NCBI GenBank assembly: GCA_013396915.1
Contig: VWZL01000013.1
Span: 124,001-188,000 of the forward strand
Source: Stercorarius parasiticus
Taxonomy: Eukaryota; Chordata; Aves; Charadriiformes; Stercorariidae
Direction of reading: 5' to 3'
Length of the DNA stretch: 64,000 bases
Shown: piece by piece, positions 13,342-25,102 of the stretch
Layout of the letters: each line of letters starts with the position of its first letter
Position numbering within the stretch: position 1 is the stretch's first letter
The notes under the pieces: generated by a model
Told to the model about the DNA's origin: nothing
The model's input: the letters and a program-made list of their open reading frames with translations, nothing else
Database searches by the model: none
Program-made: the position numbers and the translations under genes

Positions 13342-14936
13342 TTTTATTTAAAGAAAAATACTAAATGGAATGCAATAATATATAGTAAATTGCCATCACC
13401 TTTAACAAGCACAGAGAGGATTACAGAGGTTAATAAGGACGTATTTTAGAGTGCCTGCTTATCCTGAGCTCCACTCGCAGTCAGTTGATTAATTCAAGTG
13501 GGAAGAGAATCTGTTATGATTACAGACGATTAGAAGAAGCAACAGGAGAAATGCAAGAAACAACAAGATATATGCCGTGCCACAATGGTTCTGTTTACCC
13601 TACCGCTTTATTGCTCGCTCTTGCCAGCACTTTCCAGCGCTTATTTCTTAGGCCACATCTATAAACTTGCTTAACCATGGTTTAGACCCAGGCTTTCTCC
13701 TTTTCCATGCCTGTGGGCACTCAGAGGTGCCCAGTTCAGTTCAGGGAGCCTGTGAGCATATGATTTATGGCGGCTTCCCAAGTTATCGCCTACTTGCTCG
13801 GGCACCGAAGCAGATGAGCTGCAGCTCATCAGAGGCGAGGAGGACATTTGGTGAGAGGACCCACGCCCCAGAAGTGTCGTTCCTACAGGAGCAGCTTTGG
13901 GTGAAGCCACTTGCAGCGTTCATACCACAGCATGTAGCTTGTTGGGGAAGGGAACCACCCGTCTGAGCGTGGGTGATCCCCACTGGCATCACGGTGCTGA
14001 CCAGACTGTTGGCAGCTCAAGCCAGGACCTGGCTAACCCTGCCCTTGGCTGGCCCAAGGGTTGGGTAAGGTACAGGGATGATGGCCTGGAAAATATTCCC
14101 ACTTGGAACAAGGGCAGAGAAGCTTTCGTGGCACTCAGGAAACATGTCTACATTACTGGTGGTGCTAAGGGAGCATACAGCTGAAGGCCGGTGCCTGCAC
14201 ACTGTCAGTGGGGAAGCTGGTAATTCATTATCCTGAGTATAGACACCATTATAGTGCAAAGGGACATCATCAGCCTACCCCTCTGCACACACACACATGC
14301 ACACGGTCTCTCTTTATTTCCAGTGACTTCTGAAACAGAGACTGTCTCTGAAAACTCGGGCGCAGGGTGAGGCGGTGGCTTCATGCTATGGCTGAACCGG
14401 TGGAACCTGACAATGAAAGGGACAGCCCGGCCCCCTGTCCCCATCCCAGCCTGTTCCTTTCTGTGGGAGAGGGGAATGAGGAGGAGCGGAGGAAGGAGAA
14501 CTGTTAGGCTATTAACAGCTGCCAGGTTTTCTATTTAAGCACATCCACAGCTTGGTAACACGGCATGGTGGGTGCTACTAGAAATAAAGTCCACATCTGT
14601 CTGTGGCAAAATTTACTGCAATACTTGTAATGTTTCCATTTAGCAGTGATGACATCACACATAGGTAGTATGGAAAATGTGCTTTTTTTCCTAAATTATT
14701 CCATTGCACATTGGTCCATGGAGTGCCTGACCATTTAATACTGGTGGGAGAAGACTGCAAGTTTCACTCAGAATCTCCTTACTTTTTAAGCTACTACCAG
14801 GTTCTTAATTAAAAAAACCACACAAGGCTCTAGAAGCACATCTGACGTTCAATTGTCACTGCTCCAAGTGACCTACCCACCTACCTTTATTGAAGACTTA
14901 AATTGTTCAGATCTCCTTCAAGATTTGTTTTTATTT
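13342..14936. other. Noncoding sequence, no gene recognised
   Basis: AT-rich unique DNA up to about 13,660, then a GC-richer patch (13,680-14,060). Open frames do not exceed about 100 codons and are unrecognised. A short CA repeat lies at 14,286. Confidence 0.55.
14286..14297. repeat. (CA)6 microsatellite
   Basis: Six CA units, followed after an interrupting TG by a further CACAC. Short dinucleotide repeat with no gene context. Confidence 0.85.
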
Positions 14937-15085
14937 ATAGAATCATAGAATAGTTTGGGTTGGAAAGGACCTTTAAAGATCATCTAGTCCAGCCCCCCCC
15001 TGCAATGAGCAGGGACATCTTCAACTAGATCAGGCTGCTCAGAGCCTCGTCCAACCTGACCTTGAACGTGTCTACAACCTCTCCA
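14937..15085 (-). mobile_element. CR1 LINE 3'-end fragment
   Basis: The left end carries the complement of the CR1 3' tail (ATAGAATCATAGAAT), followed by the conserved tract TTGGGTTGGAAAGGACC and the complement of the region around the end of ORF2. The element is therefore on the minus strand and severely 5'-truncated to about 150 bp. The last 30 bp or so on the right are diverged and the boundary is approximate. CR1 elements move by target-primed reverse transcription, and 5' truncation is their normal state in bird genomes. No coding capacity remains. Confidence 0.9.
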
Positions 15086-15319
15086 TTCTGTTTGTCACAC
15101 AAGTTTTTCTTGCAGAGAATGATGCAAGCACAGGGTGCGCCCTTCTCTGGATGTCTCTGCCTGAAGTACAGGGGACTTTTTCTCTTTTTGTTGCCAGATA
15201 GAACAATTTAAATGCATCTTAGATTGAGGTAAGGGCTCCTAATTAGATCTTGATCTTCAGGATGGGTCATTAGCCATCTCCAGGAACTTGCCTCTCCTGT
15301 TCTAACTAACAGGAGAGAG
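15086..15319. other. Short unique spacer between CR1 and AT repeat
   Basis: About 230 bp of ordinary sequence lie between the CR1 fragment and the AT-repeat block. Nothing recognisable. Confidence 0.5.
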
Positions 15320-15494
15320 ATATATATATAAAAAATATATATTTTTATATATATTTATATATATAGATATATAAAATACATATCTATATATAATATAGAT
15401 ATTGTATAAATTTATATATTTATATATTATATATATGGATAAATATGAATAAAATAAAACATGTATATGATATAATATAAAATAAATATATAAT
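15320..15494. repeat. AT-rich simple repeat block
   Basis: About 175 bp made almost wholly of A and T, with imperfect (TA)n, TATATTTATA-like and ATAAATATA-like units. Minus-strand translation gives a Tyr/Ile/Asn-rich low-complexity string, which is an artefact of composition. The block is likely length-variable and prone to forming cruciforms. It starts about 235 bp after the CR1 fragment but does not look like that element's own tail, which is on the other side. Confidence 0.9.
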
Positions 15495-16497
15495 CCCATC
15501 TCTCATCCTGGCCTACCAGAAGGTTCCTCAGTTTCTGTGGCTTCTATTTTCTTCAATAGCTTCCCAACACCCACATCAAGGTTCATGATGTAACTGTTCA
15601 AGTTTGCCAAAGAGACCTCCAAAAATATTCTGTGACTGATGGAATAATCCTAATTATCCATGAAAAAACAGGTCTTGGGCCTGAGATCCTGTAGGGACAA
15701 GTTAGACTGTTTGTTTCTAGGATTATTTCAACAAATCCATCCATCCATCCACAATCTTTAAATGAAGACTCATGAAGTATCAAAGTATCTACTTTGTACA
15801 TTTGCTGATATGCAAAGCCATGATTTCCTTAGTGAACCAGACCACCTCCACAACTCCCAATGGGCATGAACCTGTCAAACAGACTTTGCACCTAAAATAT
15901 TTTGAGGGAGACTGGTATACTTGGTCATCCACCAGAGATATGGTGAAGCAAAAAGATCCCAAGGATCATTTCAGCCAAAATCAGCTATCTACTCAGTAAA
16001 TGCACAGCCCTTTCCCTGCTGGTTGCGTTTGGTGACTGCTTTTGGGTAAGTGGCACCTCCCCATGCCCGGCTACCCAGCACGCTGGGTGGTGTGGGAAAG
16101 AGGGAGGCCCGCCAGGACAGGATGGGGCCATTGGAAGAGAGACCAGTGTCCCTTTCTTGCCCCGTTTCTTCTTTCCAAAGTAGGTGTCCAGAGGCTGCCT
16201 TCACCTTGGGCCAGTAGAGTACTGTAGGGGCTGCACAGCTACAGTCCTACCAATGTAGGTGTGGGTTTGTTATCTTGCTCTTATTACTCTGGGTTTGGCC
16301 ACTGGGTGTTTGGGACTGCTGTGGAAGATAAGTGTTATGATCCATTTTCATCTGAAGCGTCTCACAATGTCTTTGCTTTTGGCTGGCACACTGCAAATCA
16401 ATCGAATCAATTGAATATTCAGAGCTGAGTGGTCTCTGCTCAGGCCAATGGTTGCTTTACCCATCCATGGGCAGAGGTCAAGAAGGTAGGATCATTT
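15495..16497. other. Noncoding sequence, no gene recognised
   Basis: Unique DNA with a short (ATCC)4 repeat at 15,735. Frames are below about 75 codons and unrecognised. Confidence 0.55.
15735..15750. repeat. (ATCC)4 microsatellite
   Basis: Four perfect ATCC units followed by ACAATC. A small tetranucleotide repeat of a kind common in vertebrate DNA. Confidence 0.85.
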
Positions 16498-16571
16498 TTC
16501 TTATGTCCTGTGACATTTATGACATTCTTATGTCCTGTGGCATTTCAAACATTTTCTTATGTCCTGTGACT
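16498..16571. repeat. Degenerate triple tandem repeat (27-29 bp unit)
   Basis: The core TTCTTATGTCCTGTG occurs three times, beginning at 16,498, 16,525 and 16,554. Each copy is followed by A/G, C and an imperfect T-rich tail. The cores are intact and the spacers have diverged, so this is older than the duplication at 1,302. No coding context. Confidence 0.85.
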
Positions 16572-19500
16572 TGTATTCTTTTTGCTATTGCACAAGGCTG
16601 CTTTAGCTCTCTTGGTCTGCGTTTCCCTCTGAATTACCGGAGTACATGCAAGCAGCCTGACTATCAGAAAAGACAGATCACTGCAAAGTCGATGAATACG
16701 AGATGTGAGTCAGACCAACTGATTCGATTTAGCCTGCTTATCGCAGTGACTTCTACTTTGGGACTTACTTTAGATGTGACTCATGTTGTACCTGTACTTG
16801 CAAAAAGCCTGCCTTGAAAATATTTTTATTGGGTATCTCAAGTAATTGGCAGATTCCTATCCTGTGAGTGCCAGCTGACTTTTGCAAACACAGTTCAGAG
16901 CAGGTGGAGAGGAAAAAGAGAATTCTGATTAATTTTGCCAGAGATAAAATACACGACACCAGCTGATGCGAAACTACTGCTGTGCCTGACCAGCTCCATG
17001 TTGTGCTTCTCCTTGTGAGGACACCTTGTGCTGTAGAAACACAGCCTTTCACAAGGTGGGCATTTTGGCAGTTAACAAATGCTTGATTAAGATGAGCTAC
17101 TACATAATTAATTATAAGCCTCAAATTAAATGACCAGGGAATTGATTCAGGTCAAGAGCTGTGAAGCTAAATGAAAGTTAGTGGGGTTACGAGCACTGAT
17201 CTGCAGTGGAAACTGTTCAGCGCAGGAGGCTCGATATCAGCTTGGTGTGTGAGATCTGAACATAGCACTTCTCAAATCAAAACGGTTTCCAGGTGAACAT
17301 AACTGAAATTTCAAAATGTGATGATGAAGGTGATCTGCAAGCGGTAATCATTGGTGTCCAGTGAACTGAGCTTCTGCACTGATGTCCCTGGAGCAACACT
17401 GATTGCTGTTGCATCAAGATCTGACGCCCTGCCCTGCTGTAATCTTCATCATCCTATTTTACACTCTCAGTTGGTGTTTCGCAGCTCCTTCAGCCTAATG
17501 AAACGATGGTAAGCTGTGAATGCCTGGTTGCAGGCGGCACACCCCAGGGGCACCGTGCCACTCACTGCACGGCACAGTGCAGGGCATAGCCACTGGCCAT
17601 CCACTTGCACTCTTTCCGGGCAGTTTCTTCTTTTGCAAGGGTCTGAATTTAATAAAAGAAAACAGGAGAATAGAATATCTGGTCTAATAGTTGGTAATCC
17701 GTTGGCCATCCAGAAAATGATGAGGAGTTGAAAGCAGTTCAATAAGCAGATCTTACCACGCAGTATGTCTGCATGGCTGGAAGACTAGTTTTACTTTCCA
17801 TAACTGTTTCCCTCAAGTGTCCCCAGCCTTCCAACATCTTCCAACATCTCAGTTGTTTAGGAACCATAACATGCGAGTTGCTAGGGTAACCAAAATCTGC
17901 CTGACCCCCTATATCCAGCTGCCTGGGAGACTCCATGTTCCAGGACATGGATCAGTCCTGGAAAGAAACCTTGGCAAGATGTGCCATGGTTTCCCCATCA
18001 CAGGCTCCAGCAAGGTGCTCGCAGTGAGCTGAGAGCTGTACATGCAGAACGCTTGTGTCGCTACATGAGGAGGAGCACAACATTGTGGTTTCTGGCTAGG
18101 GTGAGTCTATGGGACAGCAGCATTTAGCATTTGCACTCCTCCACACCACAAAAAGGCATGCTGGCTCTTTCCAAATGGTCATAAGCCCACAGCATGAAGG
18201 TCTCGCTCTCCTGGGTAGCACCTTGTCACCTTGTCTTTTGTTTAGGGTGATGGCTGGCAAGCACATCCCCTACAGAGAAGAATTAGCAGGACCTGCCCAG
18301 CTTTCTGAAAAGCCCCCGGGGGAGCAGCTGACAAGCGCATCCCATCAGCTCAATCCACTGTAATTTCTGCAGAGTGCTGGCTTTGGCCACTGTTTCTTTT
18401 TATTCTTGTTTTTGAATCCATTCAAGTTTTAGAACATGTAAATGTGATTTTTGGTCTGGACTCTGGCTGCTGTGCTAAGGACGCGTGCTCAAGGTTGAAC
18501 TGAACTATTACAGCGCTCACTGACTGGAGGGGTTGATACTCTTGGCAATATTTGGTATCATTTCACTGTTTAAAATTGCACAAGTCTCTGCTACAGGCCT
18601 TAGGAGATGCGTCCTTGGAGACACTGAAGACTAAACCAGGTACACCAACAAACCGTGTACTACATAAGTCATCATACTGTGGAAGAGGACAGGAGACAGC
18701 CTAGCAGATTTCCTCCCATGAGGTCACCGCGCCGTCCCTCTGGAAGTTTAATTGCAGCTCAGACAAACCTGCAGGAAAGGACCCTCACTGCGCTGCTGCC
18801 CGGCACCTCTCTGGTGGTGGTGGTGGTGGTGGAACCACCTTGTGGTGGTTTCAACAGATACGGGTTTTGGCCCATCCTTTTTGAGAGCTCTTCTGGACTC
18901 AGCGTGGACCTCCAGCTCTTTGCCCTGCCTCCATCATGGGTCCTGACCTCCATGCTGTCCTCCACATACTTTCCTGTTTCAGCAAGGAAGTGTTAGCCTC
19001 ATTTGAGATGGGAACACAAATCCCATATCATTTGCACAAGACACTGAAAAATCTCTTGCAGGTAGGGAACTGAGTGCAGGGAAATCCTCAAGGATAACCA
19101 AAATCACTGGACGCTTCTTCTCTCAGCTTCTGATCAGTGCTCAGAAATGAGACTTCTGCAAACTCAGTAGGAAAAGGCATTAACCATTGGCTTCTCTGAA
19201 GTCTCTCAGAGCTTTATTGAAGATTTCATTGGAACCATGGGCTTATCCATCAAGATCAGTAATAACCAGTACTTCTGCATATAATGGATCCCAAAGCATC
19301 CCAAAGCATGTATCATCTGCAGTCATTGCATCATTTTCTTACTTTATGTTGGGTTTCTAAAGCACAGCTGGATTTGTGAAAAGACAATCCTACACAGTCC
19401 TTACCTGGGAGGTACAATGCCAGGTGGCTCTGCTGACCCTGCAGCACACCCATGTAACCTACTTAACCTTACAATGCATATCCCCAGACACATCACGCGC

Positions 19501-21636
19501 CATGTCAGACCCCTGTCTTATTATTCTGCCCCAAAACCATTGCTGTTTCATTACTGGTAGGCTGAATGCTCAAATAAATTTGGCAGATAGCGGCTAGCCT
19601 TTTTTCCTGACAGATGCAAAACTAGTTGCACATGTCCTCTTGCCACAAAGCGTGGGCCGTCTTACAAATAAAAAAGCAAGTAGAAGAATTTTATCCCAGG
19701 AACATATATTTTTTTAATCTCTGTAATCCTTCCTAACATGAGCTGCTAAACTATAAGGTACAATGAATAGAAAGTTTAATTTTTGGGAGCAGAGGGCATG
19801 AGATGCTCCCCTGGTGCCGGACTGGACCCTGGTGGTTTTCAGGATCCCTTTCCTGGTTGTTCTTTCATGCATGTTTTGAGCTGTAAATTCTGATTTGGTG
19901 ATTGCATGCTGGAAAGTTTCAGCCTGTCCCCTGAAGATACTGTGCCCAAAATCTTCTTCTCTCTCTGATTTTCAGAATTGATGTCATCCTGGTCCCTCTT
20001 AATTAATCTGATTGCTTGTGCTGTGCTACTGCTTCTGCAGTTATGTCTATAACCGCTATTAGAAGTGTGATGAATCATTTGTATTTTCCTGGAAATGTAC
20101 TTGAATCTTCTGCAGAATTGTCTCCAGTCCATCTTCTCCCTTCCTGTCCAAAACACAGCATATGTCTCTGCTGTGCTCCGTGGCTGGAAAGTGTTTCTGA
20201 GTTCAGGACTGAGCTGCTCTGAGCAGAAATTCTCAGAGTTGTTATAACAAGATGTTCTTTTGAAAAATAGTCATTTCCCCCACTTCCTCCAAAAAGACGC
20301 AGTGATAACAGGAAAAATGTGAGCTCCTTGCTCTGGATGTTTGTCCTGCAGGAGCATTTCAGCAGGCTGAGGGCCCACTGCAGCAGGTATTGTATAAGCA
20401 TGGTGCAGATGGTCCTAATCCAAAGTGCTTACAAGCTAATTGCCGTGTCTCTGTACTCATTAGCGTGTGGGCACTTTTCCCAGTCCATGGTACAGGGCTG
20501 TCTGTGCATCTGGCCAGCTGATCCAGCTAACGACACCGGTACTTCTCTGCTCTGTTCTCTCACTGCAGCCGCTTGCCATGCTGGGCTGGAGCTGCCAACC
20601 CCCAGAGCTGTCTTCACAGCTCCTCCGTCGCCCCCGCACCACCTCCTGCATGGGGACCTGCGAAGCTGATGCATGGATCCTCACCATCCCCGACTTCTGC
20701 TGTGATGCTCATCAAACGAGTCTTCCTGGGACTGGGCAGGCAAGGTGTCCATGGGGATGGTCCCTGCTGCGCTTGTCTGACCCTGTTGTCAACAGCAAGA
20801 GACACTTGAGAACTTACCTAATGGCGTGCAGACTGGCCAGGGCAATGCTCTCTCCTGTTATTGCCCCTAAAAACATGCACGTGACTGTAAGCAGTGGTAG
20901 CAGTAGATTATAGATGAGCCTGTGTTTACCTAAAAGGCTAGTTCTATGCCCATTAGAGATGGAGAATAGGTTCTCAAGATTCACTTTCCCTCCTTTTGTG
21001 GCTTCCTCCTGCTACGAGGGCTGCCCTGTTTATCTCTTGCTTTTTCATATTTCTAATTTACTTTCACAGAAAAATATCTGCAAGTAGTTAAATGGTGCTA
21101 ATATATATCCACCAAGGGATGCTGTAATGGGTGTTTGGCAGGCAGAAGGCGAATTGCTCTGTCTTTCCATGATCTCACACATCACATAAGGGTGAACAAG
21201 GGATTTTCTAAAGTGCAAAGTCCCAGTGCTGCTGTCATTCCGCAAATGCTGGAGCCATACATCGAACAGCTCCTATTTTTATTGGAAATATTTCACTACA
21301 GTAAAAGAGGGTTGAAAACCAGAATACCATCCAGTTTCTCAACCCCAGAGGTGGTGTTCTCCAGGTCAGGGTTGAGTGGCTCTGGAGGATGCTACGGTTG
21401 GGGAAGTTTGCACTGCCGTGCTGGCTGGATGAAATTCACCCCTAAATACAGAATTTCGTTATGATATGATTAGCACCAAGGTCTTATATTTTCCCTTTTT
21501 AGTGAGATGTGTTCCGCCCTGCAGGGATGGAAGCTATCATTCTTCAGTGCCTGCATTCCAGTACTTTAAGAAAAAAAATCACACTAATAATATATAGGAA
21601 TAAATAACCTCTCTGTGTTGCATAGACCAGAAAGAC
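16572..21636. other. Noncoding sequence, no gene recognised
   Basis: Five kilobases of unique sequence. A TGG microsatellite and hairpin lie at 18,812-18,850. A GC-richer patch at 20,500-20,800 carries overlapping frames on both strands (up to 148 codons), which I attribute to composition. No splice-bounded recognisable exon was found. Confidence 0.55.
18812..18850. repeat. (TGG)7 microsatellite with adjacent hairpin
   Basis: Seven perfect TGG units (18,812-18,832) are followed directly by AACCACC, a TTGT loop and GGTGGTT. These form a perfect 7-bp stem at 18,833-18,850. The CCACC arm could also pair with the TGG array. Probably a slippage-prone structure; no function is implied. Confidence 0.75.
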
Positions 21637-21800
21637 CATAGAATGACAGAGTGGTTTGGGTTGGAAGGGACCTTAAAGACCATCTAGGTCCGAACCCCCT
21701 GCCGTGGGCAGAGACACCTCCCACCAGACCAGGCTGCTCAAAGCCCCATCCAGCCTGGCCTTGAACACCTCCAGGGATGGGGCATTGACAGCTTCTGATA
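21637..21800 (-). mobile_element. CR1 LINE 3'-end fragment
   Basis: Begins with a mutated 3'-tail complement (ATAGAATGACAGAG), then GGTTTGGGTTGGAAGGGACC and the region complementary to the last codons of ORF2 (CAAAGCCCCATCCAGCCTGGCCTTGAACACCT-type consensus). Orientation is minus and about 160 bp remain. The tail type matches the fragments at 32.7 and 54.4 kb. Confidence 0.9.
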
Positions 21801-24571
21801 GTGCCACACAGATTGTCATGTCCTTGCTGTCACCTGTGCTACCAAGTATCACATGCACTCAAGCATCCCCAGGGGCAATAAAGAGGAAAATGCGATACAT
21901 GGTGATCTTTCACATGCTTTCTGGTCTGTCTTAGCTGCTTCCATGCAGAGGGATTTATCTTCCTTTTTAACCTGCACTGAAATAAACTAGCAAGTAGTTG
22001 GGGTAGAGTGGCTGTATTTCAGCGGTTGTGGCTGGAACAGCTTTATGTTTATGCTGAGCGTATGTTTACATTAATCATAATGACACATAAGACTCATGCC
22101 TACAAGGAATCCCATCCAAATTGGTCCCATGCATACAAAGCCAAGGGAATTACTCATCGTGCGTAGGGTTAAACGTGCTTGTCTCCAGCAGGACCGTGGC
22201 TGGCAGGCTGCAGGGTGTGTTGCAGTTGCAGGCTGCGTGGTGATGCTGATCCAGGGCATCCCGTCCCTCCATGGACCCTGCTGGAGCTCCTCCAATGTGG
22301 TTTTACTGCTCAGAGAATAACCTGCTCCGAGAGCCTCAGCGCAGGCTTCGCATCCAGCATCGCTGATTGCCCCCCCGCAAGGGCTCCCCCACTGCCAAGG
22401 CCGAAGAAGAGCTTTCTGCTGCTTCCAGAAAACTCTGTCTTGGGCGCATACCCAGTAGCCCATTTGCTCCAGCTTTATTATCAGCATGGAGTTACACCTG
22501 CTTCACCAATTGCTGAGCTAGAGCTATACAGAGCGGCACCACGAGCCGGGGAATCTTCCTGAGAAACTTTTGCTTGCTGCAGAGGGGAGAGGGTGAGAAG
22601 GGGGAACGTCACATCAGATGTTATTTCCTGAAGGTTTACCTAAAAGTGATTTCTCAGAAAGAGGGGAAAAAAAAAGAACTTGTTTTGTCCTTTCTTTTTT
22701 TTTTTTTTCAAATGTGATCTGGTACATAATGTTCCAAGTTACCAGTGCCTCATATTGTGTGTTGCTTCATCCACTCTAAATATCATCTCTTTCTGCAGCC
22801 TGGCTTGACATATTCCTCTTAGATTACCTCATTTTGCTGCGTACAGATGCATCTGTGGCTTTACCCAAAATTACAAAGGAAATATCATGAAAATGGGTTA
22901 TTCAAGCAAGAGCAACCAGAAACTAAAGTTTTTCTTTAGTGTCTAAGCACAGATTTCCCCATAAGTACCTTTGGTACTACAAAGCCAGTTTGTTCAAATT
23001 AAATATTAAATGTGGGTCACGATTCATCAAAAGACATTCTCAACTTTTGGTGCACAGCTGTTCCTATAGGTGTCTAGTGAAATACATCAGGATGTGCTGA
23101 AAACCTATTGAAAACATCCAGAACTTGGGGCTAAGTGCCTTTTGTGCCCTTGCTGCTTGAGTCTAAAATAAAGGCAACATAGATCACAGCTTTTAGCTTT
23201 GAAAATGGGTTGCTGCATAGCTACCTTTCGCAGGCAGGGTGCGGAAAGCCGTGAAAGCCTGGATGCAGAGCTGCAGTGGACAGCAGCTATAGTAGTCCCA
23301 CACTATACAATCTGTAGTATCACCGACACGTCCTGCCAAACCCCACGCTGCAGCGTTTCCAAGGAGATATTACATCACGTTAGCGTCTCGTAGGAGTTTG
23401 AAACCTGCTCCATCTGACTTGTTATTTAATATTTCCATTAATAGAGGCTTTGTGAAACTACCTATTTCTGGTCAAATTTCTCTCAGGTCAGAGACCAATA
23501 ACTGCTCCAGCACATGGATGGGAGTTTTGGTGTTTACACATTAAAGGATGCAAAAAAAACCTGGGAGAAAGTGGAGAAGAGAACTTCAAAATGCTTTGAG
23601 GTCCGAGAGACAACTTGTAGTGAGAGTCCTGAGCCAACTCCTTGGTTTGCGAGGGACAGGAATGAGAGCAGAGACAGTTAGAAAAATCAGGGAAACGAAT
23701 TTGTTCTCCAAGCACTTTCCATCAAAAATGGAAATGTTTTGTGGAGGCAGCACTTTGCTCATCATCTGTTTTGGAGGGAAAATGGATAAAACGTTGACTT
23801 TTGCTGTATGAAGTTCATTTTTTATTTTCTCAACAGTGGCATCACATTGAATGGTGATGAGCACAGAATATACAAGGGACATGCCCAGACAGGTTAGAGA
23901 AGCAAATTCCTCTTCTGAGCCCACGGGAGAGGGACAAGTGGAGCAGCAGAGCTCACCTTCATGTTCTGAGATGCTAATTAATTTTCCCACCTGTCCTTAT
24001 CCTCCAGAAAATGTGACTGTGTCAGTAACAGTTTCACTAGTGGGGCAGTAACGAAATCCTTTATTTGGCCTGGATTTTGACCTCAAACACCTATAAAATA
24101 GCAATGAGCACTCAGAGCTCCTCTTATCAGTTGTTACATTACCCCCCTGGGGAGCAGTCTGGCACACAAGAGGTAACCAGCTAAATTTGCAGCCAGAGAC
24201 ATTTAATTTTAAAACTTTCTAATTATAAGGATAGTTAATGATTTTTTAAGACAAGGTCAGAGAAACACCCGTCAGGGATGGGCTGGATGTCTTACAGCCT
24301 GTTTCCATGCCTCCTGGTTGGGTCAGATGGATGCAGCCGGCTCAGCTCTGGATGCAGCGTCCTGCCCCACCAGCTGTGCTGCATGAGTCTTTTTCTGACG
24401 AGGAAGATGGCGAGGGTCTCCAGGTATAAGAATGTTAAAAGCAAATATAATCTCGCATTTTGAACGACAGAGCTGAATCTCTTCCCATCCGTGCCAGAAC
24501 ACTCGCGTGTCACTCCATTGACTTTAACTGTATTCTTACTTCATGCTGGAGAGCAGGACTGGGTCACAGCC
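21801..24571. other. Noncoding sequence, no gene recognised
   Basis: Unique DNA with an A9 run (22,667-22,675) and a T14 run (22,695-22,708) about 20 bp apart, which could fold back on each other. Minus-strand frames of 138 codons (22,071-22,487) and 134 codons (23,586-23,990) show no recognisable domain and carry no convincing splice context. Confidence 0.55.
22695..22708. repeat. Poly-T tract (T14)
   Basis: Fourteen thymines, about 20 bp downstream of an A9 run at 22,667. Low-complexity sequence only. Confidence 0.85.
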
Positions 24572-25102
24572 AGTGACCACACCTGGAGTACTGTGTCCAG
24601 TTCTGGGCTCCCCGGTTCAAGAAGGACAGGGAACTGCTGGAGAGGGTGCAGCAAAGGGCTACAAAGATGATTAGGGGACAGGAGCACCTCTCTTATGAAG
24701 AAAGGCTGAGGGATTTGGGTCTCTTCAGTCTGGAAAAAACAAAACTGAGGGGGGATCTTATCAAAGCTTATAAATACTTAAAGGGTGGGTGTCAGGAGGA
24801 TGGGGCCAGTCTTTTTTCAGTGGTGCCCAGTGACAGGACCAGAGGTAACGGGCACAAACTTGAACATAGGAAGTTCCATCTAAACATGAGGAGGAACTTC
24901 TTTACTTTGAGGGTGGCAGAGCACTGGAACAGGTGCCCAGAGAGGTGGTGGAGTCTCCGTCTCTGGAGACATTCAAAACCCGCCTGGACGCGTTCCTGTG
25001 CAACCTGCTCTAAGGTGACCCTGCTCTGGCAGGGGGGTTGGACTAGATGATCTCCAGAGGTCCCTTCCAACCCCTGCCATTCTCTGATTCTGTGATTCTG
25101 TA
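24572..25102 (+). mobile_element. CR1 LINE fragment with ORF2 C-terminal remnant
   Basis: Plus-strand element of about 530 bp. It begins in the ORF2 region that reads 'acacctggagtactgtgtcc' and ends in a tail of CTGATTCTGTGATTCTGT type. Frame 24,646-25,050 still encodes the CR1 reverse-transcriptase C-terminal region, with the diagnostic string [20 protein letters not shown] followed by the [12 protein letters not shown] segment. After that the frame is lost: a single-base shift replaces the expected end of ORF2 with unrelated residues. The tail contains the GGTTGGACTAGATGATCTCC tract typical of one CR1 group, different from the group at 21.6, 32.7 and 54.4 kb. Inactive relic. Confidence 0.93.
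24646..25050 (+). pseudogene. CR1 ORF2 (reverse transcriptase) C-terminal fragment, frameshifted
   Basis: A 134-codon open frame inside the CR1 element. Roughly residues 1-78 match the region downstream of the CR1 polymerase domain ([16 protein letters not shown], then a diverged stretch, then [13 protein letters not shown]). The remaining residues are out of frame relative to the family. The endonuclease and the catalytic polymerase motifs are absent through 5' truncation, so no enzyme can be made. Confidence 0.85.

Noticed and set aside
15302..15499. 65-codon Tyr/Ile-rich frame
   Set aside because: Simple translation of the AT repeat block.
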